Part shown: in pieces, positions 8,963 to 18,129 of the stretch
How the letters are laid out: each line of letters starts with the position of its first letter
Numbering within the stretch: position 1 is the stretch's first letter
Source of the DNA: Deltaproteobacteria bacterium
Lineage (GTDB): Bacteria; Desulfobacterota; Syntrophia; Syntrophales; UBA8958
Direction of reading: 5' to 3'
Assembly (NCBI GenBank): GCA_026388335.1
Contig: JAPLJZ010000240.1
Location: 1-35,223, forward strand
Length of the DNA: 35,223 nucleotides
Made by a program: the position numbers and the translations under genes
Notes under the pieces: generated by a model
What the model was told of the DNA's origin: nothing
Databases searched by the model: none
What the model saw: only the letters and a program-made list of their open reading frames with translations

Positions 8963-9418
8963 TTAAATGCCATCAAAATCTTTGTCGATGCGAATAACCA
9001 TTTTGAGATGAGTGCCTTTTCCAATCTCCGAGGTGATGCGAAAGAAATCAGAAAAATTCTTGATGTTACACAACCCCATCCCGGCCCCGAAACCCATTTC
9101 CCTTATCCTGTCCGTTGCCGTCGAATAACCTTCCTGCATGGCCAGTTCGATATCCACGATGCCCTGGCCCTCATCAATTGCCTCAATCATGACGTGCTCC
9201 GGCGTTACCCGGAGGACGATCTTGCCGCTTCTGGCATAGGAACAGATATTGATCTCTGATTCGTAAGTGACTAAGGCTGCCCGCCTGACGACCTCCTTGG
9301 AAATTTTCATCCTTTTTAGCAGGGCCTTGATCTGGCTGGACACATGCCCGGCGTTTTCGTAAGTTCCACCCTCTACGGGAAAGGAATTCTCATAGATGGC
9401 GGGTTCATGTGAAAGCAC
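8963..9418 (-). CDS. RsbT/RsbW-like anti-sigma-type ATPase domain protein
   Basis: The GHKL ATPase motifs are YESEINICSYA (N-box), DEGQGIVDIE and GFGAGMGLCNIKNF followed by GKGTHLKMVI, as in the serine kinases RsbT/RsbW and SpoIIAB. I chose the GTG at 9418, giving 151 residues. It overlaps the previous gene stop by 14 bases and lies 13 bases after GGAAAGG. A longer frame opens at an ATG at 9484 but would overlap 80 bases. No partner antagonist (STAS protein) is visible, so a role in a DRTGG-linked switch is inference. Confidence 0.8.
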   Translation of the reverse strand: MLSHEPAIYENSFPVEGGTYENAGHVSSQIKALLKRMKISKEVVRRAALVTYESEINICSYARSGKIVLRVTPEHVMIEAIDEGQGIVDIELAMQEGYSTATDRIREMGFGAGMGLCNIKNFSDFFRITSEIGKGTHLKMVIRIDKDFDGI

Positions 9419-9779
9419 GTTCGTCGTCAACCCTTTCCATGCAGCCAACGATACCTTTGGCGTATAGTTTCCCGGCGGTTTCAAAGAGGATATATTTTGT
9501 GGTTAGAACCGGGATCAGCAGCTCTTCCGCAAGGCGGAGCGTTTCCGGTGATGGTCGCTTTCCTCGCACCATGATAATAGCGGCGATATCGAGAACATCA
9601 GACGTCCGGATGACCTGGGGGTTCGTCAGGCCGGTCAGCAACAGACTCCCCGCCTTGGCAAAGGCCAGGACATCACTCATGAGATCGGCGCCAAAGGCGG
9701 TCTTTATCTCTTTGTCCAGCTGATCGTAGCCGACGAGCACTTCTGCATCCAGTAGGTCTTTTATCTCTCGAAGCGTCAC
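9405..9779 (-). CDS. DRTGG-domain protein (first copy, first gene of the formate dehydrogenase cluster)
   Basis: The 124-residue product starts with GTG after the ribosome site AAAGGAG. It carries the DRTGG-type sequence FGADLMSDVLAFAKAGSLLLTGL and a C-terminal part with ILFETAGKLYAKG. It is paralogous in layout to the product encoded at 8592-8951. As the first gene of the minus-strand cluster it lies downstream of a TTGACA box (9870-9875, minus), although the matching -10 (GTAAGC) is weak. The molecular role of these small proteins is not established. Confidence 0.8.
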   Translation of the reverse strand: MTLREIKDLLDAEVLVGYDQLDKEIKTAFGADLMSDVLAFAKAGSLLLTGLTNPQVIRTSDVLDIAAIIMVRGKRPSPETLRLAEELLIPVLTTKYILFETAGKLYAKGIVGCMERVDDERAFT

Positions 9780-9997
9780 CTTGCTCTCCTTTGAAAGAAA
9801 ATATGTTAAAAATCAAGACTCTAATCGTTAATTGAAACGCGAATCCGCTTACCACAAGGAGAGGGGGGATGTCAATAAAATTGTCCTGACTGGGAAAAGA
9901 ATTGCATCCAAATCTTGAGACATTCATGGTATGAACAAAATCGTCGTAAACAAGCTTATGGACTCTTTTGGGAAGGTCTGTTAAACAACCTCATCAA

Positions 9998-12850
9998 ATG
10001 AAAAAACCGTATACCAGAGAAAATCATACCAAACAGAAGGACTTTTACCATACCATTGCGGAAGCCTCCTTTGCCGGCATTTATGTGGTTCAGGACGGCC
10101 GTTTCAGTTACCTCAACAGAAATGCCGCCTCCTATGCCGGATACACACCTATAGAACTCGTGGGCCGTGACGCCTTCAGTATTGTTCATCACGAAGACAG
10201 AGACCTGGTGGATAAGCTGGCCCGGGAGATGCTTAAGGGTCTAAGAACAGAACCCTATGAATTCCGGATCATTACCAAGGATTTGCAGACCCGTTGGATC
10301 ATGGAGACGGTTATATCCATCACCTACCAGGGGAAACCGGCCATTCTGGGTAATTCGATGGACGTGACTGAAAAGAAACAAGCGGAAGCGGTGTTTTCTG
10401 AACAGAAAATGCGTTATCAGACGCTGTTCGAAGGGGCCAATGACGCTATTTTCGTCATGGAAGACTACGTGTTTACGGATTGCAATAATCGGGCACTGGA
10501 AGTCTTCAAGTGCAAACGGGAAAACCTTGTCGGAGCAACGCCCGATCGTTTCTCCACGCCCCTCCAGTCCGACGGGGCGAGTTCCAGGGAAAAATCAAGG
10601 GAAAGAATGGACGCGGCGCTACGGGGCGAGCCCCAGCTCTTTGAATGGCTCCATTGCCGTTACGATGGGACCCCTTTCTACGCTGAGGTGAGCCTGAGCC
10701 GCCTCGATATTGCCGGGAAGGTTCTGTTACAGGGCATTGTCCGGGATATTGATGAAAAAAAGCGTACGGAAGAAGCGCTCAGCTTAAGTGAGAATAGATA
10801 CCGGACTCTGATTGAGACCACTCATGATCTCGTTTTTACCGTGGATCGGTGGGGGTATTTTACATACATTAACCCTCAGTTCCAGAAGACATTAGGCTAT
10901 ACGACCACTGATCTCCTGGGTAAACCCTTCACGACCATCGTGGTGTCAGAGGGCCTGAAGACGGTGCTTGAACATTTCAAAGCGGGAATAAAAGGAGGGA
11001 TCATTCCGCCCTATGAAGTTGAGCTCCTTCGTAAGGACGGGAAAAGGCTTCTCGTGGAATTCCTGACTACGACCATTTGGGATGGGCAAAAAGGGAAAGG
11101 CATCGGGCGCTTTGGCATCGGGCGCGACATCACGGAGAGAAGGCACGCGGAGGATTTGCGCAGAGAATCAGAGAAACGCCTGACGGACATGATTGATTTT
11201 CTTCCAGACGCCACTTTAGCGATCGATCGGGAGGGCAGGGTTATTGCCTGGAACCGGGCTATCGAGGACATGACGGGGATCTCCAAGGAAAAGATGATTG
11301 GCAAGGACGATTATGAATATGCCATTCCTCTTTATGGTCTACGCCGGCCTATCCTAATTGATCTTGTTTTACATCCTGATGCCGATGCAGATGACGAATA
11401 CTCGTTCATCCACAGAGTCGGTAATAATCTTATTGCCGAACCTGCCGCCCCAACAACTATTGCCGGGAAAAAGCTCTACCTTTGGGCCAAAGCATCTCCC
11501 CTGTTTGACACTCAGGGAGGTATTATCGGCGCCATCGAATCGATCCGGGATATAACGAATATCAAACAGGCAGAGCAAGACCTGAAAGAAAGTGAATCCA
11601 ACTATCGGAAAATATTTGATGAATCTGTCGTGGGTATGTTCCAGAGCACTCCTGAAGGCCGGTTTGTCCATGTCAATCCTGCCCTGGCAAAAATGTGTGG
11701 CTTCACCTCGCCGGAGGAGATGATCGAATCGGTCACGGACATGGCTGCCCAACATTATGTATATTCTGATGATCGTGAATATTTTAAAGAGACGATAAAA
11801 AAACAAGGCTTTGTGGAAAATTTTGAACATGCCACTTTCAGAAAAGACGGGACGATTTTCTGGGTGTCCGTTAATGCCCGGCTTGTCTTGGACAATTCCG
11901 GCAAGGCCCTCCATTATGAGGGGACACATATCGATATTACTGATCGGAAACTGGCCCAGGATGCCCTGAAGGCCAGCGAGGAGCGATACCGGGCCATCAT
12001 CGAAAACATCGGGGACGGCTATTACGAAGTCGACCTGAAAGGGCACGTCCAGTTTATGAATGATTCCTGTGCACGGATTACCGGCGTTCCGCATCATAAG
12101 CTCATTGGTGTTAATTTCAAGGAATTTGCCGTTGAAGAAGACGAAGGGGAGCTTTATAGAATCTTCCATCGCGTCTTCATGACCGGTGAACCGGAAAAGG
12201 GACTGGTGACTCGTGTCAACCGTCCGGATGGAAAAGAACAATATGTGGAAATTTCCGTCTCTTTGCAAAAGGACAGCAAGGGAAAGCCAACCGGTTTCAT
12301 GGGGATTCTTCATGATGTAACGGAGCGGAGAAAAGCAGAGGAGACGATTCAGTGGATGGCCTATCATGACGCCCTGACCGGCTTGCCGAACCGGATTCTC
12401 TTTCATGACCGCCTCGCCGTGGCTCTGATCCAGGCGAAACGAAATCGGGAACAACTGGCGGTGATGATGCTGGATCTCGATAAATTCAAAGAGATCAACG
12501 ATTCTTATGGCCACTACATGGGCGACTGCATCCTCTGCGCCTTTGTCGAGTGCGTCAAAAAACAGCTTCGAGAAGGGGACACTGTCGCCCGCATGGGCGG
12601 CGACGAATTCATGATTCTCCTGCCCGGCATTCGGAAGATAGAGGATTTGGAAAAACTGGGGCAAAAGATCATCGAAGCCTTTCAAGTGCCTGTAGAAGTG
12701 GGTGAGCGCTCTTTTGTAATCAGAACAAGCCTCGGCATCGCCCTTTATCCCCGGGATGGTCAAGACTTCGACACCCTGGTCAAAAAGGCCGACATGGCCA
12801 TGTACCAGGCAAAAAAACTCGGTGGTAATAAGTACATTATTTGCTGTTGA
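9998..12850 (+). CDS. Multi-PAS diguanylate cyclase
   Basis: The protein makes cyclic di-GMP from two GTP. From the ATG at 9998 it has 950 residues; an in-frame TTG at 9968 is possible, but GGAAGG at 9971-9976 points to the ATG although it is 21 bases away. About six PAS/PAC units follow one another, each ending in a DITE/DVTE-like linker (near 120, 250, 380, 515, 645 and 775). The GGDEF domain has the active-site motif GGDEF and the product-inhibition site REGD exactly five residues before it. There is no transmembrane segment or signal peptide, so sensing is cytoplasmic. It is divergent from the formate dehydrogenase cluster and stands alone. Confidence 0.93.
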   Translation: MKKPYTRENHTKQKDFYHTIAEASFAGIYVVQDGRFSYLNRNAASYAGYTPIELVGRDAFSIVHHEDRDLVDKLAREMLKGLRTEPYEFRIITKDLQTRWIMETVISITYQGKPAILGNSMDVTEKKQAEAVFSEQKMRYQTLFEGANDAIFVMEDYVFTDCNNRALEVFKCKRENLVGATPDRFSTPLQSDGASSREKSRERMDAALRGEPQLFEWLHCRYDGTPFYAEVSLSRLDIAGKVLLQGIVRDIDEKKRTEEALSLSENRYRTLIETTHDLVFTVDRWGYFTYINPQFQKTLGYTTTDLLGKPFTTIVVSEGLKTVLEHFKAGIKGGIIPPYEVELLRKDGKRLLVEFLTTTIWDGQKGKGIGRFGIGRDITERRHAEDLRRESEKRLTDMIDFLPDATLAIDREGRVIAWNRAIEDMTGISKEKMIGKDDYEYAIPLYGLRRPILIDLVLHPDADADDEYSFIHRVGNNLIAEPAAPTTIAGKKLYLWAKASPLFDTQGGIIGAIESIRDITNIKQAEQDLKESESNYRKIFDESVVGMFQSTPEGRFVHVNPALAKMCGFTSPEEMIESVTDMAAQHYVYSDDREYFKETIKKQGFVENFEHATFRKDGTIFWVSVNARLVLDNSGKALHYEGTHIDITDRKLAQDALKASEERYRAIIENIGDGYYEVDLKGHVQFMNDSCARITGVPHHKLIGVNFKEFAVEEDEGELYRIFHRVFMTGEPEKGLVTRVNRPDGKEQYVEISVSLQKDSKGKPTGFMGILHDVTERRKAEETIQWMAYHDALTGLPNRILFHDRLAVALIQAKRNREQLAVMMLDLDKFKEINDSYGHYMGDCILCAFVECVKKQLREGDTVARMGGDEFMILLPGIRKIEDLEKLGQKIIEAFQVPVEVGERSFVIRTSLGIALYPRDGQDFDTLVKKADMAMYQAKKLGGNKYIICC

Positions 12851-12984
12851 GAAAAAAATTAAAATGGTTCTGTAGTATAGATCCAAGGATTGCCTTGCTC
12901 CGACACTATAGAATCCGTTCCGATTCCTATTCCTTTGGGGACTGTAAAACGGCGTAAAAAATATCTTGACGATATTTTGCAGTT

Positions 12985-13051
12985 CTGTTAGGGGGAATCA
13001 CCGCTTGGATCCCGTAAGGGACTGGGACGGAAGGTTAAGGGAATGTAACAG
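12985..13051 (+). ncRNA. pan-motif-like leader RNA upstream of panC
   Basis: Bases 13001-13030 form a long stem-loop. CCG pairs with CGG, CTTGG with CTGGG and TCCC with GGGA, closed by the tetraloop GTAA, with single bulged A residues at 13009 and 13027. One stem-loop with two bulged adenines ahead of pantothenate genes is the description of the pan RNA motif known from Firmicutes, Chloroflexi and Deltaproteobacteria. An outer helix CTGTTA (12985-12990) with TAACAG (13046-13051) can close the structure. The motif's ligand is not established. Confidence 0.75.
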
Positions 13052-13065
13052 GGACGAAATTCCAG

Positions 13066-13096
13066 GCCTCCCGTCAGCGACGGCGAGGCTTTTTTT
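13066..13096 (+). terminator. Intrinsic terminator in the panC leader
   Basis: GCCTC-CCGTC pairs with GACGG-C-GAGGC (one bulged C) across the loop AGC and is followed by seven T residues. It ends about 20 bases before the panC ATG and just after the pan-like hairpin. This placement suggests premature termination as the control point for panCD. Confidence 0.85.
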
Positions 13097-13117
13097 GGTT
13101 TGAAGAGGGGTGCGCCT

Positions 13118-13975
13118 ATGAAGATTGTCGAGACGGTCAAGGAAATGCAGGCTTATGCTGAGTCCCTGAGAATTGCGGGGAAGAAAATCGCCTTTGTACC
13201 GACCATGGGCTACTTTCATGAGGGCCATCTGGATCTAATGAGAGACGGCCGGAAACGGGGGGATTGCCTGGTCATCAGCATTTACGTGAATCCGACCCAG
13301 TTTGGTCCCAACGAAGACCTGGCCAAGTATCCCCGGGATTTTGAAAGAGACAGGAAAATGGCGGCAAGCGTGGGCGTCGATGTCATCTTCTATCCCCCCA
13401 ACGAGGAGATGTATCCTGAGAACTATCAGACCTATGTAAATGTGGAAGGGGTTACCGATAACCTCTGCGGCCTTTCCCGGCCCGGGCATTTCCGGGGCGT
13501 TACCACGGTGTGCTGCAAGCTCTTCAATATGGTCAAACCCCATGTCACCATTTTCGGCAAGAAGGATTTTCAACAACTGACAGCCATCAAGAGGATGGTC
13601 ATCGATCTCAATATGGATTTGGAGGTCGTCGCCATGCAGACGACGCGGGAAACGGACGGTCTGGCCATGAGTTCCCGGAATATTTATCTCAAGCCTGAAG
13701 AACGCGAGTCGGCCTTGAGTCTCAGCCGTTCCCTGAAGATGGCGAAGGAGATGTATGACCGAGGCGAAAGGGATGCCGGCGTCATCATTAACAGGGTTCG
13801 GACATTTATCGGGGATCATCCTCATGCCCGGATCGATTATGTACAGATCTGCGATACCAAGACCATGAAGGACATCGGGAGGTTGCACGGCGAGGCCGTC
13901 ATCGCCCTGGCCGTGAGGGTGGGTGTGGCCCGTTTGATCGATAATTACGTCTTCGGAGATCCTCTGGAGATATGA
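13118..13975 (+). CDS. panC: Pantothenate synthetase
   Basis: The 285-residue enzyme joins pantoate and beta-alanine with ATP to give pantothenate in coenzyme A synthesis. Family motifs are [14 protein letters not shown] (ATP-binding HIGH-like), [52 protein letters not shown] and MSSRNIYL. The ATG at 13118 follows AGAGGGG; a longer TTG start at 13100 lies right at the terminator T-tract and is unlikely. It is 16 bases from panD and sits behind the pan-motif leader. Confidence 0.97.
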   Translation: MKIVETVKEMQAYAESLRIAGKKIAFVPTMGYFHEGHLDLMRDGRKRGDCLVISIYVNPTQFGPNEDLAKYPRDFERDRKMAASVGVDVIFYPPNEEMYPENYQTYVNVEGVTDNLCGLSRPGHFRGVTTVCCKLFNMVKPHVTIFGKKDFQQLTAIKRMVIDLNMDLEVVAMQTTRETDGLAMSSRNIYLKPEERESALSLSRSLKMAKEMYDRGERDAGVIINRVRTFIGDHPHARIDYVQICDTKTMKDIGRLHGEAVIALAVRVGVARLIDNYVFGDPLEI

Positions 13976-13991
13976 AAAAGGGGTAACGTCT

Positions 13992-14348
13992 ATGCAGAGG
14001 TTCATGCTGAAATCAAAACTACATCGAGCCGTCGTAACGGATGCGGATCTGCATTATGAGGGAAGCATTTCCATTGACGAGGGCCTGTTGGAAGCGGCGG
14101 ACATCATTCCCTACGAAAAGGTCGCCATTTATAATGTTACCAATGGCGAACGCTTCACCACCTACGCGATCAAGGCCGCTCGTGGTTCGGGCACTTTCTG
14201 CCTCAATGGCGCCGCGGCGCACAAAGCGTCAAAAGGCGATGTGATCATTATCGCGACTTATGTTACCGCTGAGGCTTCGGAGCTCAAGGGCTGGTCGCCT
14301 AAATGCGTCCTCCTCGACGGCAATAACAAGATCAAGAAAACAAGCTGA
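13992..14348 (+). CDS. panD: Aspartate 1-decarboxylase precursor
   Basis: PanD makes beta-alanine from aspartate for the PanC reaction. The 118-residue proenzyme contains the self-cleavage site at Gly24-Ser25 (LHYEGS). Ser25 becomes the pyruvoyl group. The numbering from this ATG matches the E. coli protein exactly, supporting the start over the ATG four codons later. The family pattern [17 protein letters not shown] and LNGAAAH is intact. The ribosome site is AAAGGGG. Confidence 0.97.
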   Translation: MQRFMLKSKLHRAVVTDADLHYEGSISIDEGLLEAADIIPYEKVAIYNVTNGERFTTYAIKAARGSGTFCLNGAAAHKASKGDVIIIATYVTAEASELKGWSPKCVLLDGNNKIKKTS

Positions 14349-14386
14349 CAAGCAGATCTTGAGGACCATCTTAATTCGGTGAGATC

Positions 14387-14414
14387 CGGGCAGGGCGGGT
14401 ATGTGCCTTGCCCG
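14387..14414 (+). terminator. GC-rich hairpin between panD and the DUF502 gene
   Basis: CGGGCAGGG pairs with CCTTGCCCG (one G-T pair) across a 10-base loop and is followed by the weak T-run TTTGTCT. It may be a weak terminator or an mRNA-stabilising hairpin. Confidence 0.5.
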
Positions 14415-14441
14415 TTTGTCTATCCGGGAGATTAAAAGAAA

Positions 14442-15053
14442 ATGAGAAAGAAAATCAGACAGATATTCATTGCCGGGCTGGCGGCGACGATTCCCATCGG
14501 TCTGAGTTTATACATCCTCTTTTTCCTCATTGCCCTTATGGACAATCTCCTCGGAGTCATTCCCCTCCGTTTCCATCCCGATACCCTGTTGCAGTTTCAC
14601 ATCCCCGGACTCGGCGTCATCTTCGTTATTCTGCTGATTTTTGTCGTCGGCCTGATGATGAAGAGCTATATCGGAAACAGGATTGTTAATTATGGAGAGA
14701 CCATATTTCATAAAATACCTGTAATACGGAGTGTTTATGACGGGGCCAAACAGGTTGTGGACAGGATGTTTGTCAACAAAAGCCGAAGTTTCAAGAAGGT
14801 TGTCCTCGTGGAGTTTCCTCGCCCCGGTGCGTACACCGTAGGCTTTGTTACCGGCCCGGCCCATGATCGGATCTGGCGCCATGTCGGGCAGCCCTGCTCC
14901 AATGTATTTGTTCCCACCACCCCCAACCCCACCTCGGGCTATCTGCTGGTGATTCCGGATCAGGAACTCATCGAGCTGAACATGACCGTGGAAGAGGCCC
15001 TTACCTACGTTATTTCCTGCGGGATTGTCCAGCCCCAAGTTCTCAAGATATAA
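14442..15053 (+). CDS. DUF502 family integral membrane protein
   Basis: The 203-residue protein has two N-terminal membrane segments (about 8-36 and 48-74). A conserved cytoplasmic or periplasmic domain follows, with KIPVIRSVYDGAKQVVD, VVLVEFPRPGAYTVGFVTG and VFVPTTPNPTSGYLLVIP. These are hallmarks of DUF502. Its function is unknown. It follows panD at a short distance and precedes metK by 81 bases, so it could be cotranscribed with either. Confidence 0.9.
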   Translation: MRKKIRQIFIAGLAATIPIGLSLYILFFLIALMDNLLGVIPLRFHPDTLLQFHIPGLGVIFVILLIFVVGLMMKSYIGNRIVNYGETIFHKIPVIRSVYDGAKQVVDRMFVNKSRSFKKVVLVEFPRPGAYTVGFVTGPAHDRIWRHVGQPCSNVFVPTTPNPTSGYLLVIPDQELIELNMTVEEALTYVISCGIVQPQVLKI

Positions 15054-15134
15054 TTTGATTTAAAAAGTTATTGAAGTCATTCAAAGGGTTGTGTTAATGG
15101 GCAGGCTGAGAATGTCATGAAAGGAGATGCGCCC

Positions 15135-16313
15135 ATGTACATCACGTCGGAGAGCGTCAAGGTCGGACATCCGGATATGGTCTGTGATGCCATCGCAGCC
15201 AATATTATTGCCGAGATTCTGTCTGAAGAAAAGAAGATAGGCATGACCATCGATGATATGCCGCACTGCGGGCTGGAGGTCTTTCTTGGCAAGGGCCTCT
15301 GTGTCATCGGCGGGGAGGTCGCCACGAGAAGTTATGTGGACATCGAGAAGGTGACTCGGAAAACGGTCCTGTCCTTGGGTTACAAAGATTCGGCCGTCGG
15401 TCTTAATGGCAGTTCGATGGGGATTCTCAACGCCATGATTCCCCAGTCCCCGGACATCAATATCGGGACCAGGGCCGGTCTGGGGAAATATCAGGAGATC
15501 GGCGCCGGTGATCAGGGTATTATTTACGGTTTTGCCTGTGATGAGACGCCGGAGTTGTTGCCCCTCCCATATGTGCTTGGAAACCGTCTGATGCGGGCAT
15601 TTGAATATTGCGGCAATCCCGTTTTTGCCCCCGATGGAAAAGGTCAGGTGACCGTGGAATACGACGAAAATATGGTTCCGGTCCGCGTGGCGACGATCCT
15701 CATGTCCAATGCCATTGATTATCGTCAGGTTCCTGATACCTTTCGCAACACCCTAGAGCACGTTGCCCGCGATATTGCTATGGAAGCCCTGCAAGATCAT
15801 GTGGATGACAAAACAGTTTTTCTCTTCAACCCAACCGGTGAATGGCAGGCAATCAATTCTTGCAGCGCCGCCGATTCAGGGGTGACGGGAAGGAAGCTGG
15901 TGGTGCAACTTTATGGAGGTTATCCGGGAGCCCAGATCGGCGGCGGGGCGGTTGTGAACAAGACGCCGGAAAAAGTCGACTGTTCAGCGACTTTTGGGAC
16001 TCGTTATGTAGCGAAAAACATCGTTGCCGCCGGGTTGGCAAAGAAGTGCTCCGTTCAGGTCGCCTACGCCATCGGGATCGCCAAGCCCATTTCGATCTAT
16101 GTCAATACCTTCGGATCGGGGCAGATCGGGGACGATAAATTGGGAAAAATGATTGCCGAGATCTTCGATCTCACCCCCAGAGGGATGATCGAAAATTTCG
16201 ATTTACTCAACAGCAGGACGTATAAAAAGATCCCCAGGACACTCTTCATGGATGATTTTCCCTGGGAGAAAACGGATAAGGTGGAGGCCCTGAAGACCGC
16301 GGCCGGCCTTTAA
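15135..16313 (+). CDS. metK: S-adenosylmethionine synthetase (divergent)
   Basis: MetK forms SAM from methionine and ATP. The 392-residue product has ITSESVKVGHPD near the N terminus, GAGDQG, PDGKGQVTVEYD, SGVTGRK and GGGAVVNKTPEKVD, followed by YVAKNIVAAGLAKK. Compared with E. coli, most catalytic residues are kept, but GHPDK is GHPDM (Met15) and [22 protein letters not shown] is changed at several places. I chose the ATG at 15135 because AAAGGAG lies 9 bases before it; an ATG at 15117 overlaps that site. It is followed 20 bases later by ahcY, completing a SAM-SAH pair. Confidence 0.92.
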   Translation: MYITSESVKVGHPDMVCDAIAANIIAEILSEEKKIGMTIDDMPHCGLEVFLGKGLCVIGGEVATRSYVDIEKVTRKTVLSLGYKDSAVGLNGSSMGILNAMIPQSPDINIGTRAGLGKYQEIGAGDQGIIYGFACDETPELLPLPYVLGNRLMRAFEYCGNPVFAPDGKGQVTVEYDENMVPVRVATILMSNAIDYRQVPDTFRNTLEHVARDIAMEALQDHVDDKTVFLFNPTGEWQAINSCSAADSGVTGRKLVVQLYGGYPGAQIGGGAVVNKTPEKVDCSATFGTRYVAKNIVAAGLAKKCSVQVAYAIGIAKPISIYVNTFGSGQIGDDKLGKMIAEIFDLTPRGMIENFDLLNSRTYKKIPRTLFMDDFPWEKTDKVEALKTAAGL

Positions 16314-16333
16314 GGAATAAATAAGGAGGATTT

Positions 16334-17758
16334 GTGGCTTACAAAAAGATTGACCTATCAGTACCATACAAAGTCGCCGACATCGGCCTGGCCGACTGGG
16401 GACGCAAGGAAATGGAGTTGGCGGAAAATGAAATGCCGGGCCTTATGGCGGTCCGCAAAAAGTACGGTCCCCGGAAACCCCTACAGGGAAAAAAGATCAT
16501 GGGCAGTCTGCACATGACCATTCAAACAGCGATGCTCATCGAGACCCTCAAGGAATTGGGAGCGGATCTCCGTTGGGCCTCCTGCAATATCTTTTCGACC
16601 CAGGATCATGCCGCCGCGGCCATCGCCAAAGCGGGTACGGCGGCCGTATTCGCCTGGAAGGGAGAGACCCTGGAGGAATACTGGTGGTGTACGGAACAGG
16701 CGATCACCTGGCCGGATGGAACTGGTCCCGACTTGCTTGTCGATGACGGCGGCGACGCTACGCTCTTGATCCATCAGGGCGTCAACGTGGAAAAGAACCC
16801 GGGTATTCTGAAAGACATCCCCGAGAACAAGGAATTTCGCATCATCATGGAGCGCCTCGCCCAGGGATATAAAAAGGAAAAGCAACGCTGGCAAAATGTT
16901 GCAGCCAATGTGATCGGCGTTTCCGAAGAAACGACGACGGGCGTTCACCGTTTATATCAGATGCAAAAAAATGGCGAACTGCTCTTTCCTGCCATCAATG
17001 TCAATGATTCGGTAACAAAGTCCAAATTTGACAACCTCTACGGATGTCGTGAATCCCTCGTTGACGGTATCAAGAGGGCGACGGATGTCATGGTGGCCGG
17101 GAAGCTCGTAGTGATCTGCGGCTACGGCGATGTCGGCAAGGGTTCTGCGCAATCGATGAGAGGATTCGGCGCCCGGGTGGTCATCACGGAAATCGATCCC
17201 ATCTGCGCCCTCCAGGCGGCCATGGAAGGTTATGAAGTGGTAACTTTGGAAGATGTTGTGTCTGCGGCGGATATCTTTGTGACGGCGACGGGATGCTGCG
17301 AGGTTATTTCCGGCGCCCACATGGAAAAGATGAAAAACGAAGCGATCATCTGCAATATTGGTCATTTCGACAGCGAAATCGCCATGCATTACCTGGAGAA
17401 CAGCAAGGAGTGCAAGAAAAAAACGATCAAGCCCCAAGTGGATAAATGGACTCTCGCCTCGGGACGGTCGATCATTGTTCTGGCGGAAGGGCGTCTCGTC
17501 AATCTCGGTTGCGCCACCGGTCATCCGAGTTTCGTCATGAGCAACAGCTTTACTAACCAATGTATGGCCCAGATAGAATTAGTGAAGAACAGGTATAAAC
17601 CAGGAGTGTACATCCTGCCCAAGATCCTGGACGAAGAGGTGGCGAGACTGCACCTGGGCCGTCTTGGGGCCAAGCTGACCAAGTTAACGAAAGAACAGTC
17701 TAATTATCTCGGCGTCTCCATTAAAGGTCCCTTTAAACCTGAACAATACCGCTACTAA
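16334..17758 (+). CDS. ahcY: Adenosylhomocysteinase (SAH hydrolase)
   Basis: The enzyme splits S-adenosylhomocysteine into adenosine and homocysteine, removing the product of SAM-dependent methylation. The 474-residue product has the usual motifs: [42 protein letters not shown], the NAD loop [19 protein letters not shown] and the C-terminal end PFKPEQYRY. The start is GTG at 16334 after AAGGAGGA. It lies immediately behind metK, and an intrinsic terminator follows. Confidence 0.97.
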   Translation: MAYKKIDLSVPYKVADIGLADWGRKEMELAENEMPGLMAVRKKYGPRKPLQGKKIMGSLHMTIQTAMLIETLKELGADLRWASCNIFSTQDHAAAAIAKAGTAAVFAWKGETLEEYWWCTEQAITWPDGTGPDLLVDDGGDATLLIHQGVNVEKNPGILKDIPENKEFRIIMERLAQGYKKEKQRWQNVAANVIGVSEETTTGVHRLYQMQKNGELLFPAINVNDSVTKSKFDNLYGCRESLVDGIKRATDVMVAGKLVVICGYGDVGKGSAQSMRGFGARVVITEIDPICALQAAMEGYEVVTLEDVVSAADIFVTATGCCEVISGAHMEKMKNEAIICNIGHFDSEIAMHYLENSKECKKKTIKPQVDKWTLASGRSIIVLAEGRLVNLGCATGHPSFVMSNSFTNQCMAQIELVKNRYKPGVYILPKILDEEVARLHLGRLGAKLTKLTKEQSNYLGVSIKGPFKPEQYRY

Positions 17759-17793
17759 CCCCCATGCCCGCAGCGGGCGCAACGAAGAATAAA

Positions 17794-17837
17794 AATCCCA
17801 TCTTTCCCTTTTATCAAAAGGGATTGGTGGGATTTTT
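17794..17837 (+). terminator. Intrinsic terminator after ahcY
   Basis: AATCCCA pairs with TGGGATT around an inner stem TCCCTTTT with AAAAGGGA, and a run of T residues follows. It ends the pan-metK-ahcY block. Confidence 0.88.
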
Positions 17838-17866
17838 TATTGTGAGCATCCTCATAGTTTATTAAA

Positions 17867-17883
17867 TTCCGATTGAAAGATGC
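17867..17883 (+). repeat. 17-bp direct repeat, left copy, bounding the accessory region
   Basis: TTCCGATTGAAAGATGC matches 16 of 17 bases at 25871-25887 in the same direction. The two copies enclose the region with the 105-bp repeats and the selenoprotein locus. A single-mismatch 17-mer pair is expected about once or twice by chance in a window of this size. Confidence 0.35.
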
Positions 17884-17928
17884 ATATTTTGGAGATTGAT
17901 ATTTCTAAAGAACATGGCTCTTTGTGAA

Positions 17929-17997
17929 GATCGGCACCGGTGCCTGATCGAACACCGGTAAAAATATCTCTTGACATGTAAAAATTGCCCGTATACT
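17929..17997 (+). promoter_or_regulatory. Palindrome and promoter upstream of the malate dehydrogenase-like gene
   Basis: GGCACCGGTGCC (17933-17944) is a perfect palindrome, with GATC on both sides (17929-17932 and 17946-17949). A TTGACA (17971-17976) and TATACT (17992-17997) pair follows with a short 15-base spacer. The arrangement suggests an operator just upstream of a sigma-70 promoter. The first codon lies 133 bases further on. Confidence 0.5.
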
Positions 17998-18129
17998 TCA
18001 AACTACCAAAGCAATGTCATATACGACCCATTCATAGTGATTACATGGCTTTCAGCATACGTTGGCATTTAAACCCATGATCAAACAATGTATCCAGAGA
18101 TGTACAACAGAAATGAGGACACACAAGAC

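Noticed and set aside
11369-12886. A 505-codon minus-strand frame opposite the diguanylate cyclase
   Set aside because: The plus strand has clear PAS repeats and GGDEF; the minus frame has no family features.
15054-15134. A SAM- or SAH-sensing riboswitch before metK
   Set aside because: The gap is short and shows no recognisable SAM or SAH aptamer core.
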